The translations under genes were made by a program, and so were the position numbers. From Salipiger mangrovisoli (GTDB taxonomy: Bacteria > Pseudomonadota > Alphaproteobacteria > Rhodobacterales > Rhodobacteraceae): 64,000 nt of DNA. Below, in pieces: positions 42,109-50,926 of this stretch (position 1 is its first letter; every line of letters begins with the position of its first letter). Below the pieces are notes generated by a model that saw nothing but the letters and a program-made list of their open reading frames with translations, made no database searches and was not told the origin of the DNA. The stretch lies in contig NZ_JADFFK010000002.1 of the NCBI RefSeq assembly GCF_015223355.1, positions 124,001 through 188,000 on the forward strand, written 5' to 3'.

Positions 42109-43149
42109 CTAGTACTGGTACTTTTTCAGATCCGTGCCTTCGGCCTTGTTCAGCACCATGCCGAGCAGCGGGGTGCTTGTGCCGAGACGCCGCTGGACCT
42201 CGCGAATTTCGCGCTCGGTCGTGATACCGCCGCCAACCACCAGCAGAACGCCATCGATCTGCGGCCGGAAGGCCAGCACGTCGTCGTAGTAGAGCGCCGG
42301 GGGCAGGTCGAAGAGCATCACGTCCGGTTGCAGCCGCGCCTCGATCGAGGTGATCACCTCTGCGGTGGCCGGAGCGTTGAGCAGTTCGGCGGCATAGGGT
42401 TCGACCACCTCGTTGAAGCCGAAAGCGACCTTGTGCCCGGCATGGATGCGGTTTTCACCCATGCGCAGCAGGTGCCCTTCGGGCGCAACCGCACCGCGGA
42501 GCAGCGCGCCCATCGCGCCGGGGCGTTGCACGCCCAACACCTTGTGCAGCGAGGGATTGCGCAAATCTAGGTCCATCAGCAGCGCCCGCAGACCCTCTTG
42601 CCGGGACAGCGAAATCGCGAGGTTGGCCGCGGTGAAGGTCTTGCCGCAGCCCTTGCTGGGCGACGTGATGCCGACGCGGCTCCAGCCGTTCTCGGCCAGC
42701 GCCTGGGTCAGCCGGGTGCGCAGCACGTCGAAGGCGGCATGCGCCGGGTCGTCGCGGCTGGCGGTGATGATGCGGTTGCGCTCGAGGTGGCCCGTGTCGA
42801 TGGGAAAGACCGGCAGGCGGTCCCAGAGCGCTTCTGCCTGGGGCGCGGTGCGATGGGTGATCGGGCGACGGAAGGCGGGCACGCTCTCCGCGGGCGGGAT
42901 GACCTGCTCCGGCGCGGGCTGCGGCGCAACGGCACAAGGCATGTCGGCGACGACCTGTTGGCGCGTGGCCTGCCTCTCTGCGCGCTGCTGTCCGGCCCGA
43001 AGCTGCTCGGCGACGCGGGCCTCCTGTGCCTCGCGGTCGGCCTCGCGCCGGGCAAGCCGGTCCTCGCGGCGCTCGAGCGGGTAGATCGGCGGATCTTCCG
43101 GCGTCTCGTCCGCGCGCTTCCGGCGGTGGAATTTTCGGCGTTCTACCAT
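42109..43149 (-). CDS. CpsD/CapB-type bacterial tyrosine kinase (BY-kinase)
   Basis: A 346-residue cytosolic ATPase/kinase. A basic, glutamine-rich N-terminal extension (about residues 1-140) precedes the kinase domain: Walker A SPSKGCGKTFTAANLA, Walker A' LLMDLDLRNPSLHKVLG and Walker B-like VMLFDLPPALYYDD. The C-terminal tyrosine cluster is reduced to KKYQY, with only two tyrosines. It is expected to pair with the Wzz-like protein, autophosphorylate and control export chain length. Start ATG 43149 follows GGAGAG by about 7 bases; the longer frame upstream is not supported. Confidence 0.9.
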   Translation of the reverse strand: MVERRKFHRRKRADETPEDPPIYPLERREDRLARREADREAQEARVAEQLRAGQQRAERQATRQQVVADMPCAVAPQPAPEQVIPPAESVPAFRRPITHRTAPQAEALWDRLPVFPIDTGHLERNRIITASRDDPAHAAFDVLRTRLTQALAENGWSRVGITSPSKGCGKTFTAANLAISLSRQEGLRALLMDLDLRNPSLHKVLGVQRPGAMGALLRGAVAPEGHLLRMGENRIHAGHKVAFGFNEVVEPYAAELLNAPATAEVITSIEARLQPDVMLFDLPPALYYDDVLAFRPQIDGVLLVVGGGITTEREIREVQRRLGTSTPLLGMVLNKAEGTDLKKYQY

Positions 43150-43319
43150 ACTCGTCTCTCCGCACCCCGAGGGCGGCTGCCGTCCCCAAAACCAAGTCCG
43201 CACGAGGCCCTTCGGCAGCGGACAGCTTGAAGATACCGCCTGTCTGCGGGGGTGTCGCGCGGGACCTCGGCTGTTCCGCGCATCCAGATGCAATCGTTAC
43301 CTTGAGCGCCAGATCACCA

Positions 43320-43333
43320 CGAGATTCGGTCAA
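43320..43333 (-). promoter_or_regulatory. Shared motif TTGACCGAATCTCG upstream of the BY-kinase
   Basis: A 14-base motif 171 bases upstream of the kinase start. It matches 13 of 14 bases of a motif 165 bases upstream of the WecB/TagA-type gene (49972-49985). TTGACC could be a -35 box, but no good -10 follows, so it may be an operator. Confidence 0.4.
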
Positions 43334-43416
43334 GAATAAGGTCGAATTTGGGGGATTGTTCACGATTTCCGGAAGCCAACCTGCCGGCGTGGCGGCCGTT
43401 CTGGCCGCGCCCCCTG

Positions 43417-45522
43417 TCAGAACCCGAAGAGATTCGCCGAGCCTATGGCGCTTTCGATGAACCGTGCGCGATCGCTCTCGGGCTGCCAGCCAAGCACGGC
43501 CTTGGGCTTGTCGTTCACGAAGGGCGACAGATGCGCGCGGCTCTGCCAGTCGGCGAGCGAGGGCCGCACGAGGCCCTTCTTGCGCAGGGCATGTGTTTTC
43601 AGAGCGTATTTCACCGCGTCGCTGGCGTAGAAGACGGTGAGATTGCCCGAGCTGACGCGCAGCCGCGCGCCGAGCCTTTCGGCGATCGCGTCGAAATAGC
43701 CGCGGGCGGTGAGCATCGGCTCGCCCACGAGGTTGAAGCTCTCGCCCAGTGCGGCCGGGTTCTGCGCCATGCGGATCAACCCGTCGGCCACGTCGTCGAT
43801 CAGCACGAAGGGCAGTATGTTCCGCCCCGAACCCCAGATGCGCACCGCGCCGGCACCGTGCCAGCGCCCGATGCCCCAATGCTGAAGCGGACCGCCGGCA
43901 CCGACGACGATGCCGGGGCGGGCAATGGTCACCGGCAGGCCGCGCTCGGCGTGCAGCTTCATCAGCTGGCGCTCGCATTCGGCCTTGGAGCGGGCGTAGA
44001 GGTTGCGGTCCGTCATGTCCTCGGGGAAGCGGGTTTCCTCGGTGATCTGTGTCTGCGGGTCGGACATGTCGTAGCTGGCGATGGTGCCGGTGTAGACCAG
44101 CCGCTTTACCCCCGCCGCCTCGCAAGCCATGGCGATGCGGGTGGAGACGCCGACGTCGTTGACCAGCGCGTCCGCCCAGCTGGTCTCGAGCGAGCGGGCA
44201 AGGTTGTAGACCACGTCGATGCCCTGCATCGCCTGCGTCAGCGCGTCCAGATCGTGCAGCGAGACGGCGGCGGTCTCGATCCGGTCCGGCAGGTCGGGGA
44301 AGGGGCCATGCTGCCCGCGCGACAGCACGCGCACGTCCTGCCCCTCGGCCACAAGCTTGCGGGTCAGGGCGCGGCCGATGAAGCCGGTGCCGCCGATCAC
44401 CATGGCGGTGGGCTTGGGCTTCCGGGTCTGCACGGCGGGCGCAGTCACCGCCAGCGCCGCGGGGGGCAGCTTGGCGATGGCGTCCTCGAGCGCCTGCATC
44501 ACCGTGAGCGCGCTCTCGGCGCTGAACCGGCTGTCCTGCGGCTGGCCATTGGCAAGCGGACCGTAGACGGCCGCCATCATGCCGCGGAAGCTCTGCGCAT
44601 AGGGGCCTTTCTGGTTCAGCGAGGCGCTTTGCACGGCGGCATTGCGCAGTCCCTCGCGCAGATGCTGCCAGCCAAGGTCAAGCTGCCGCCGCAGCGGGTT
44701 CACGATGAGATCCGAGGCGTTCTCGCGGTCCACCACCAGCGTATCTGCGGCATAGTCGAGCCGCGCACGTCCCGAGGAGCCGCGCAGGGTGACCGACCGG
44801 TCGTCCACCGTCTCGACCATCGACAGGTGGAAGGTGATCTCTGTCCCGCCGGCACGGGCGAGGATGCGGAACCCCTGCGGCCGGAGGTCGTCGCCGGGCA
44901 GGGCGATGGGCTTGGTCTCCTCGGCATGCAGGATGTCGAGCGGTCCGAAGAGGTCGACGGCGAAGGCAAAGGGGTGCGGCCCCAGCTCCAGCAGCAGGTT
45001 CTTGGGCTCGCGCAGCAGCCACAGGCCGAACGGCCCCGAGCGCAGCGGCGCGAGCGGCAGCGCCCAGCTGATCTCGGCCTGCGAGACGCGGCCATATTCG
45101 CCCGCCTTCAGCGCTTCCTTCATGCGAAGATAGGAGGGCAGGCCGAGGAAATTGTGTCCGGGATGGAAGCGCCGGCCCGCCGCTTGCGCCGCTTCGGTGA
45201 TGGCGCGGGTTTCCTCGAGGCTCACCGCGACCGGCTTTTCCACCAGCACGTGCAACCCCGCGTTCAGGCATTGCCGCGCCAGCCCCGCGTGCAGCTGCGG
45301 CGGGGTGAGGATGTGCACCGCGTCGCAGGCACCGCTGGTGATCAGCGCCTGGGTCGAGGTGAAGGGCACCGCACCATAGGCCATGGCCAGCCCCTCGGCG
45401 GCAGGCTCAGAGAGGTCGCAGACGGCGGTGACCTGCGCGTCCGGGCACGCCTTCAGCGCGTCGCCGTGCCAGCTGGCGATATAGCCGGCCCCGATCAGGC
45501 CCACGCGGATGGGTTGCGGCAT
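43417..45522 (-). CDS. Fusion: Gfo/Idh/MocA oxidoreductase + extended SDR epimerase-like
   Basis: A 701-residue two-enzyme fusion. Residues 1-365 are Gfo/Idh/MocA: Rossmann VGLIGAGYIASWHGDAL, EKPVAVSLEETRA (the conserved EKP) and HNFLGLPSYLRMKEAL. After a linker around 366-378, residues 380-701 form an extended SDR: VIGGTGFIGRALTRKL, NLARSLETSWADALVNDVGVS, YTGTIASYDMSD and the catalytic YxxxK as YARSKAECE. It could do successive oxidoreduction/epimerisation steps on a nucleotide sugar; substrate unknown. It lies 10 bases after the GT2 at 45533 and is the last gene of a five-gene operon. Confidence 0.9.
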   Translation of the reverse strand: MPQPIRVGLIGAGYIASWHGDALKACPDAQVTAVCDLSEPAAEGLAMAYGAVPFTSTQALITSGACDAVHILTPPQLHAGLARQCLNAGLHVLVEKPVAVSLEETRAITEAAQAAGRRFHPGHNFLGLPSYLRMKEALKAGEYGRVSQAEISWALPLAPLRSGPFGLWLLREPKNLLLELGPHPFAFAVDLFGPLDILHAEETKPIALPGDDLRPQGFRILARAGGTEITFHLSMVETVDDRSVTLRGSSGRARLDYAADTLVVDRENASDLIVNPLRRQLDLGWQHLREGLRNAAVQSASLNQKGPYAQSFRGMMAAVYGPLANGQPQDSRFSAESALTVMQALEDAIAKLPPAALAVTAPAVQTRKPKPTAMVIGGTGFIGRALTRKLVAEGQDVRVLSRGQHGPFPDLPDRIETAAVSLHDLDALTQAMQGIDVVYNLARSLETSWADALVNDVGVSTRIAMACEAAGVKRLVYTGTIASYDMSDPQTQITEETRFPEDMTDRNLYARSKAECERQLMKLHAERGLPVTIARPGIVVGAGGPLQHWGIGRWHGAGAVRIWGSGRNILPFVLIDDVADGLIRMAQNPAALGESFNLVGEPMLTARGYFDAIAERLGARLRVSSGNLTVFYASDAVKYALKTHALRKKGLVRPSLADWQSRAHLSPFVNDKPKAVLGWQPESDRARFIESAIGSANLFGF

Positions 45523-45532
45523 GGAGGGCTCC

Positions 45533-46492
45533 TTACTTGTACTCGATCAGACGCATGGGCGCCTGCCTCAGCCGGCGCCAGTGATAGGTGGCCATGCCGA
45601 TGAGGTTGGGAAACTTGGACAGGGTGAGCAGCAGCGCGTGGCGGTGCGCCTCGGGGGCGGGGAGTCCCTCGCGGCGCAGTCCCTGGGCGGTGCGGATCCA
45701 GTTGATCGGATAGGCGGCGAGCGCCACCAGCGCGAGCGGCCAGAACAGCAGCGCGCCGAGCAGGATCAGCAGCGGCAGCGCCAGCCCGTAGGCCAGCGCG
45801 CGCTTGCGTTCGGTTTCGAAATACTCGGGATGCAGATGGCCGACCTGCGCGAAGCCGTGGCCGGTGCGCAGAGCGCGCCGCCACCATTGGCCGAAGCGCA
45901 GCATGGCCGCATCGTGGCGGGTCATCTCGCGCGGCAGCCGTTCGAGCGTCCAGCCGGCCTTGCGCAGGCGGGTGCAGAATTCGTCGTCCTCGGCGGCAAT
46001 GACCGTGGGATCGAAGCCCCCGACAGCGGCGAAGGCTTCGGCGCGCACCATCATGTCGCCGCCGCAGGCAAGGATCACCCCGGCAGGGCGGTGCCATTCA
46101 AAGTCGCACAGCTGGTTGTAGAGGCTGGCGTCGCGGTGGATTTCGGAGCGCCAGCCGGTGACCACGGCAGTTGCGGGGCGGGTTTCGAGATGCGCCCGCG
46201 CGGCCTCGATCCAGCCGGGCACCAGCGCGCAGTCGCCGTCGATAAACTGCACGAATTGCGGATCGTCGAGCCCCGCGTACCCGGCGTTGCGGGCGCGGGC
46301 GGCGGTGAAGGGGGTGGAGAGATCCAGCTCGATCACCCGCGCCCCGGCCCGGCGTGCCGCGGCGAGGCTGTCGTCGGACGAGCCGCTGTCGACATAGACC
46401 AGCTGCCGTGCCTGTCCCGCGACCGAGGCCAGGGCGGCGACCAGCCGCGCGCCTTCGTTGCGGCCGATGAGCACGACGTCGACGGGCGTCAT
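45533..46492 (-). CDS. Glycosyltransferase family 2, membrane-associated
   Basis: A 319-residue GT-A enzyme. It shows VDVVLIGRNEGARLVAAL, VYVDSGSSDDSL, FTAARARNAGY, FIDGDCAL (DxD) and AEDDEFCTRLRKAG. The C-terminal third has hydrophobic segments (LALPLLILLGALLFWPLALVALAAYPINW split over two helices) and a basic end. It overlaps the preceding GT4 by ATGA. The sugar is unknown. Confidence 0.88.
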   Translation of the reverse strand: MTPVDVVLIGRNEGARLVAALASVAGQARQLVYVDSGSSDDSLAAARRAGARVIELDLSTPFTAARARNAGYAGLDDPQFVQFIDGDCALVPGWIEAARAHLETRPATAVVTGWRSEIHRDASLYNQLCDFEWHRPAGVILACGGDMMVRAEAFAAVGGFDPTVIAAEDDEFCTRLRKAGWTLERLPREMTRHDAAMLRFGQWWRRALRTGHGFAQVGHLHPEYFETERKRALAYGLALPLLILLGALLFWPLALVALAAYPINWIRTAQGLRREGLPAPEAHRHALLLTLSKFPNLIGMATYHWRRLRQAPMRLIEYK

Positions 46493-47706
46493 GCGCCTGC
46501 CTCCGGAGCTTGGGTGAAGAGGGCGGAGAGCTTCGCCGCCTCGGTGCGCACGTCGAACTCCTCTGCGACCTTGGTGCGCCCGGCGGCTCCCATGGCGCGG
46601 CGTCTTTCCGGGGCGGCGATCAGCGCCTCCAGCGCCTCTGCCAGCGCCCCGGTCTCGCCCGGAGGCACCAGCAGGCCGCTGGTGCCGTCTTCGACCAGCT
46701 CCGGCACCCCGGCGATGCGGGTGGTGACCACGGGCACCTGCGCCGCCATCGCCTCCATCAGCACCACGGGCACGCCCTCGGCAAAGCTCGGCAGCACGAA
46801 GACATCGGCATGGCTCACCGCCTCGGCGACCTCGGCTTGCCCGCGGTAGCCGAGGAATTCGGTGCGCTCGCCGAGGCCCAGTTCCTGCGCCAGGGTCTCG
46901 AGCGCGATGCGTTCGGGTCCATCGCCGATGAGGCGCAGGCGCAACTCCGGGTGGCGGGGGGCGAGATCGGCCAGCGCCCGCAGCAGCACCGGCACGCCCT
47001 TCACCGCCGCGAGGCGGCCGACAAAGAGCAGGGTCTGGCCGCCGTGGCGCGCGGGGGCGTAACGCTCCGGGGTGATGCCGCAATGCACGATGTGCAGCCT
47101 CTGCCAGTCGGCGCGATCTGCAAAGCACATCAGCTGCGCGCGGCAGAAGGCGCTGATGCAGGCGACGAAGCGGGCACGGCGGGTCTTCTCGTCGATGCGC
47201 CAGTGATGCGGCTCGAAGAAGATGTCGGGGCCATGGATGGTGAAACTGTAAGGGATGCCCGAGAGCTCCGAAGCCAGCATGGCGACGGTGCAGGAGGCCT
47301 TGGCGATGTGGTTGTGCAGGTGCTGGACACCCTGCCGGGCAAGGTGGTCGGCCAGCACCCCGGCCTCGGCGAAGTAGATGAGGTTGTAGGCGCGGCCCTT
47401 CAGCCCTTTCGGGGCGCTTTGCCAGGCGAGTGCCAGGGCACGCAGGTAGCGGGCGGGGCGGCGCAGCCAGCGGGAATGGGCACGGAGCAGGCGCAGGGGC
47501 GACCGGCAGTCGGCGAGCACCCGAAAGGTGCGGGCGTGCTCCTCGCGCTGCTCGGGGCCGACAAGATGCTCGGCCCCGGTGGTGCGGATCGAGCAGGTCA
47601 GAACCTCATGGCCGAGATCGCGGAGCGCGGCGACCTCGCGCTGGATGAAGGTGTCCGAGGCGCGGGGATATTCGCCGGTGAGATAGGCCAGCTTCGGCAG
47701 GCTCAT
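46489..47706 (-). CDS. Glycosyltransferase family 4
   Basis: A 405-residue GT-B enzyme. The N terminus LAYLTGEYPRASDTFIQREV resembles the enzymes of EPS clusters that recognise lipid-linked acceptors. HLHNHIAKASCTVAML, FVGRLAAVKGVPVLL and the EX7E motif in SFAEGVPVVLMEAMAAQVPVVTT are present. It shares 4-base overlaps with both neighbours, so the operon is tightly coupled. Confidence 0.88.
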   Translation of the reverse strand: MSLPKLAYLTGEYPRASDTFIQREVAALRDLGHEVLTCSIRTTGAEHLVGPEQREEHARTFRVLADCRSPLRLLRAHSRWLRRPARYLRALALAWQSAPKGLKGRAYNLIYFAEAGVLADHLARQGVQHLHNHIAKASCTVAMLASELSGIPYSFTIHGPDIFFEPHHWRIDEKTRRARFVACISAFCRAQLMCFADRADWQRLHIVHCGITPERYAPARHGGQTLLFVGRLAAVKGVPVLLRALADLAPRHPELRLRLIGDGPERIALETLAQELGLGERTEFLGYRGQAEVAEAVSHADVFVLPSFAEGVPVVLMEAMAAQVPVVTTRIAGVPELVEDGTSGLLVPPGETGALAEALEALIAAPERRRAMGAAGRTKVAEEFDVRTEAAKLSALFTQAPEAGA

Positions 47707-48707
47707 TCCGTGCCCTCCCGCAGCGCCTGCGCCATCAGCGCGCCGAAACGGTCCTGCGGCAGCGGACCGAGCGCTGCCAGAAGGCCCTTGTCGGAATAGC
47801 GCAGCGGCATCATCCGCGCCTTGAGCGTCGGCACCCGCAGCAGGCCGGGCAGGCGCAGGCCGAGCGGTGCCAGCAGCCGCGCCGCGAGCATCCACAGCGG
47901 CCAGGGCAGGGGCAGCACCAGCTTCGGCCAGCCCGAGGCGGCATGGGCGCGCAGGAACCGGGTGCGGTCGGGGCGGTCTGGATCGACGACGTTGACCACG
48001 CGCATCCGCGCCGGGCGGCGCAGGGCGGCCTGCAGCAGGCGCTTGGCGACGTGGCCGACATGGGCGAGCGGCAGCTCGCCCTTCATCCCGACGCGGATCA
48101 GCACCGGCCCGAACGCCGGGCCGAGATGGGCGTTCCACGTGCGGCCCTCGCCGAAGATCGCGCCGGGGCGCAGGATCCACAGCGGCAGGCCAGACGCGCG
48201 GCAGAGCTCCTCCTGCCGCAGCTTGCCGGCGACATAGGGGTCGCGGGCGGTGGCGGGGGTTTCGAGCGGGGTCGACTCGCTGATCTCGCTGCCGGTGGGC
48301 AGGCGCGCGGTGTCGTAGACGGCGATTGAACTGACCAGCACGAGGTGAAGAGGCAGCCCGTCGAGCGCGGCCAGCAGGTGGCGGGTGCCATCGATGGTCG
48401 CGGCGCTGACCGCGCCCTCGTCGCTGCCAAGATGGGCGGCGGCGTGGATCGCGGCGGAGCAGCCCCGCGCGGCCTCGCGCAGCACGGGGATATTCGCGGG
48501 ATCGGACAGGTCGGCCTCGATCCAGGTTACCCCCTTGATCTGGCGGAGCTTGCCCGGCGCGGTCGAGCGGCTGACGGCGACGATCTGGATTGCCTGCGCG
48601 CGTGCCTCGGCCAGAACCGCCTGTCCGACGAAGCCATTGGCCCCGGTCAGCAGGATGCGGGGCGCGCCGGTAACTTCGCCCCCCACGGCGGCAGTCACTT
48701 CGCCCAT
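47703..48707 (-). CDS. NAD-dependent epimerase/dehydratase family protein
   Basis: A 334-residue extended SDR. The NAD-binding motif is ILLTGANGFVGQAVL (from about residue 18). VLVSSIAVYDTARL is the Ser strand, and the catalytic pair is in PYVAGKLRQEE (YxxxK). The C terminus has hydrophobic stretches (LVLPLPWPLWMLAARLLAPLG), which is atypical of soluble epimerases and suggests membrane contact or loss of a classical sugar-nucleotide role. Substrate unknown. It overlaps the upstream Gfo/Idh gene by 13 bases. Confidence 0.85.
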   Translation of the reverse strand: MGEVTAAVGGEVTGAPRILLTGANGFVGQAVLAEARAQAIQIVAVSRSTAPGKLRQIKGVTWIEADLSDPANIPVLREAARGCSAAIHAAAHLGSDEGAVSAATIDGTRHLLAALDGLPLHLVLVSSIAVYDTARLPTGSEISESTPLETPATARDPYVAGKLRQEELCRASGLPLWILRPGAIFGEGRTWNAHLGPAFGPVLIRVGMKGELPLAHVGHVAKRLLQAALRRPARMRVVNVVDPDRPDRTRFLRAHAASGWPKLVLPLPWPLWMLAARLLAPLGLRLPGLLRVPTLKARMMPLRYSDKGLLAALGPLPQDRFGALMAQALREGTE

Positions 48708-49822
48708 GGCATCGGCTCCATCGGGGCGCAGCGGGTTGTCATGACCTGTGCACCCGCGTCCTCGCCCGCGTTCTGGATCGCGAGGGTGACCTCGGTCAGG
48801 TGCAGGGCGAACTCGGCCGACAAACGGCAGGGGCGGTTCTCGCGCAGCGCGTCGAGCATCTCGGCCGGGCCGAGCATGAAGTTCATCGCAGCCGCACCCC
48901 AGCGTTTCACCTTTGGATGGGTCGGCTGCGGCAGGCGGATGCGGCGCGGGAAGGGATTTTCCACCAGCCGCCGCCGCAGCGCGCGGCGCTGGGCGAAGCG
49001 GACCTTGGCGGCATTGTCCCAGGAGGCGTCGCAGCTCAGAACGCCCCGGTCGCCGAAGATGCGGATGCCGTGGCCATGGCTGGCGACGATCGAGCAGGTC
49101 AGCCGGGTGACGGGGCCGTTTTCGAAGAACAGCGTGGCGACCGAGAGATCGGGGGCGACACCTCCCAGACCGGCCTTGTCGGGCAGCACCTCGGCCGAGG
49201 CGGCAACGACCTTGCGGACCGTCCCGAACCAGGAAATCAGCCAGGTGAGATAATAGCCCGCATGCTCCAGCGTGCAGCCGGTGCGGAATTCGTCCTCATG
49301 CGGCCAGGGTGCGCCGCTTTCGCTGTGCCACTTGGCATAGGGCGCCTGCGGAATGAACCCGTCGTCCAACTCGGCGTAGATCGCGCGGGGAGGGCCGGCG
49401 GTGCCGCTGCGCAGCGCGTGGCCGAGCGTCTGCGCTGCCTCTCCCAGCACCGAGCAGGGCGCGGACGCCAGCAACAGCCCCCGCGCCGCCGCCAGCGCGC
49501 AGAGCTCTTTCGCCTGCCCCAGATCCAGGGCGAGCGGCTTTTCGCAGTAGACGTGATGGCCGGCCTCGAGCAGCGCCTTGTTCAGCGTGTAGTGCGCGGC
49601 AGGGTTGGTCAGGTTGAGCACGACGCAGCCCTTGGGCAGGCCGCCAAGAAAGGCCCCGAGTTCCGGTTCTGCGCGCAGCTGCCAATGCGCGCAGAAACGC
49701 GACAGGCGGTCCATGTCGCGGTCGTGCACCGAATGCACCGAGATGCCGGGCATGGCCTGAAGCGACCGGAGGTAGAGATCGGCAACGAAGCCGCAGCCGA
49801 GCAGGGCGATCGTCTCGGTCAC
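48695..49822 (-). CDS. Gfo/Idh/MocA family oxidoreductase
   Basis: A 375-residue protein with Rossmann motif IALLGCGFVADLYLRSL and the EKPLALDLGQAKEL element. The C-terminal alpha/beta domain contains CTLEHAGYYLTWLISWFG. Family members oxidise or reduce sugars and nucleotide sugars. GTG 49822 follows GGAGAG by 6 bases and is preferred over TTG 49840. It is the first gene of the leftward operon ending at 43417, divergent from the WecB-type gene. Confidence 0.87.
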   Translation of the reverse strand: MTETIALLGCGFVADLYLRSLQAMPGISVHSVHDRDMDRLSRFCAHWQLRAEPELGAFLGGLPKGCVVLNLTNPAAHYTLNKALLEAGHHVYCEKPLALDLGQAKELCALAAARGLLLASAPCSVLGEAAQTLGHALRSGTAGPPRAIYAELDDGFIPQAPYAKWHSESGAPWPHEDEFRTGCTLEHAGYYLTWLISWFGTVRKVVAASAEVLPDKAGLGGVAPDLSVATLFFENGPVTRLTCSIVASHGHGIRIFGDRGVLSCDASWDNAAKVRFAQRRALRRRLVENPFPRRIRLPQPTHPKVKRWGAAAMNFMLGPAEMLDALRENRPCRLSAEFALHLTEVTLAIQNAGEDAGAQVMTTRCAPMEPMPWAK

Positions 49823-50149
49823 CTGGCGCTCTCCGCGCAATGAGACGCGCCGATGCGGCGCGCGGAGCGGGGAAGGCGGAGGGCGATCATCGGACTACCT
49901 GAACTGCGGGGCGGGCAAAGACGGGACGCGCAAACCGGAGGCGTCTTCGGAACGTCTCCAACCAGAGAACTTTGACCGAATTTCGACCATGTGCAGGCCT
50001 CTTCGACGCATTGACCGGATTGCGGTGCATTTGTCTCGCAACTGCGGCATGGCGGCCACGGTCAAAGGCAAATCGGCTTGGCCAGCTAGGATCGCGCAAG
50101 GGCATCGGTCACAGTCGCCGACGGGGCGAAGAAGGGATGTCGCGCGCCG
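49823..50149. other. Intergenic region with shared motif TTGACCGAATTTCG
   Basis: 327 bases between divergent genes without a supported CDS. It contains TTGACCGAATTTCG at 49972-49985 (see 43320-43333) and a second TTGACC at 50011-50016. It should hold two promoters. No terminator or RNA gene is seen. Confidence 0.45.
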
Positions 50150-50926
50150 ATGGATCCGCGTATGGAATTTCGGATTGGCGGCCAGCGTGTTGCCATAACC
50201 GTGCCCACGTGGGCAGCACTGCGGGCGCGGGTGACCGAAAGGCTCGCCCAGCGGCAGGGTTTTGCTCTGGCCACGATCAACCTCGATCACCTTGTGAAAC
50301 TGCGCAGCTCGGCCCGTTTCCGGGCGGCCTATGCGGCGCAGGATTTTGTCGTCGCGGATGGCAATCCCATCGTCTGGCTGTCGCATCTGGCCGGCCGCCC
50401 GGTGGAGCTGATCCCCGGCTCCGATGCGATCCTGCCGCTGGCGCGCATCGCGGCCAAGCAGGGCATCGGCGTTGCGCTGGTCGGCAGCACCCCGGCGGCA
50501 CTGTCACGCGCGCGCAGCTATCTCGAACGCGAAGTGCGCGATCTGAGCGTGGTGACGATGATCTCTCCGCCGATGGGCTTCGATCCCGAAGCGCCCGAGG
50601 CGCGCGCGGTCTACGACGAGATCACCGACTCGGGGGCAGGGCTGTGCTTCGTGGCGCTTGGCGCGCCCAAGCAGGAGATATTCGGCGCATTGGGTCGGAA
50701 GCTCGCGCCGAAGGTGGGTTTCGCGGGCATCGGTGCCGGCTTGGATTTCTTCGCGGGGACGCAGAAACGCGCGCCGGAATGGGCGCGCAAGATGGCGCTG
50801 GAATGGCTCTGGCGCATGGTCAACAGCCCCCGGCGGCTGGGGCTGCGCTACCTGCACTGCTTAGCGATCCTGCCGGGCCAATCGATGCGGGCGCTGCTCT
50901 TGCGCTTCTTCACGCTGCGCCCCTAG
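50150..50926 (+). CDS. WecB/TagA/CpsF family glycosyltransferase (GT26)
   Basis: A 258-residue cytosolic enzyme. Family features are FALATINLDHLVKLRSS, FVVADGNPIVWLSHLAG (the catalytic Asp region of the family), GVALVGSTPAALSRA, FVALGAPKQEIF and GIGAGLDFFAGTQKRAPEW. Such enzymes add ManNAc-type or other sugars onto lipid-linked intermediates in capsules and exopolysaccharides. The start ATG 50150 has weak SD support; ATG 50162 (MEF) is a rival. It ends in a CTAG that also stops the SDR gene on the other strand. Confidence 0.9.
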   Translation: MDPRMEFRIGGQRVAITVPTWAALRARVTERLAQRQGFALATINLDHLVKLRSSARFRAAYAAQDFVVADGNPIVWLSHLAGRPVELIPGSDAILPLARIAAKQGIGVALVGSTPAALSRARSYLEREVRDLSVVTMISPPMGFDPEAPEARAVYDEITDSGAGLCFVALGAPKQEIFGALGRKLAPKVGFAGIGAGLDFFAGTQKRAPEWARKMALEWLWRMVNSPRRLGLRYLHCLAILPGQSMRALLLRFFTLRP

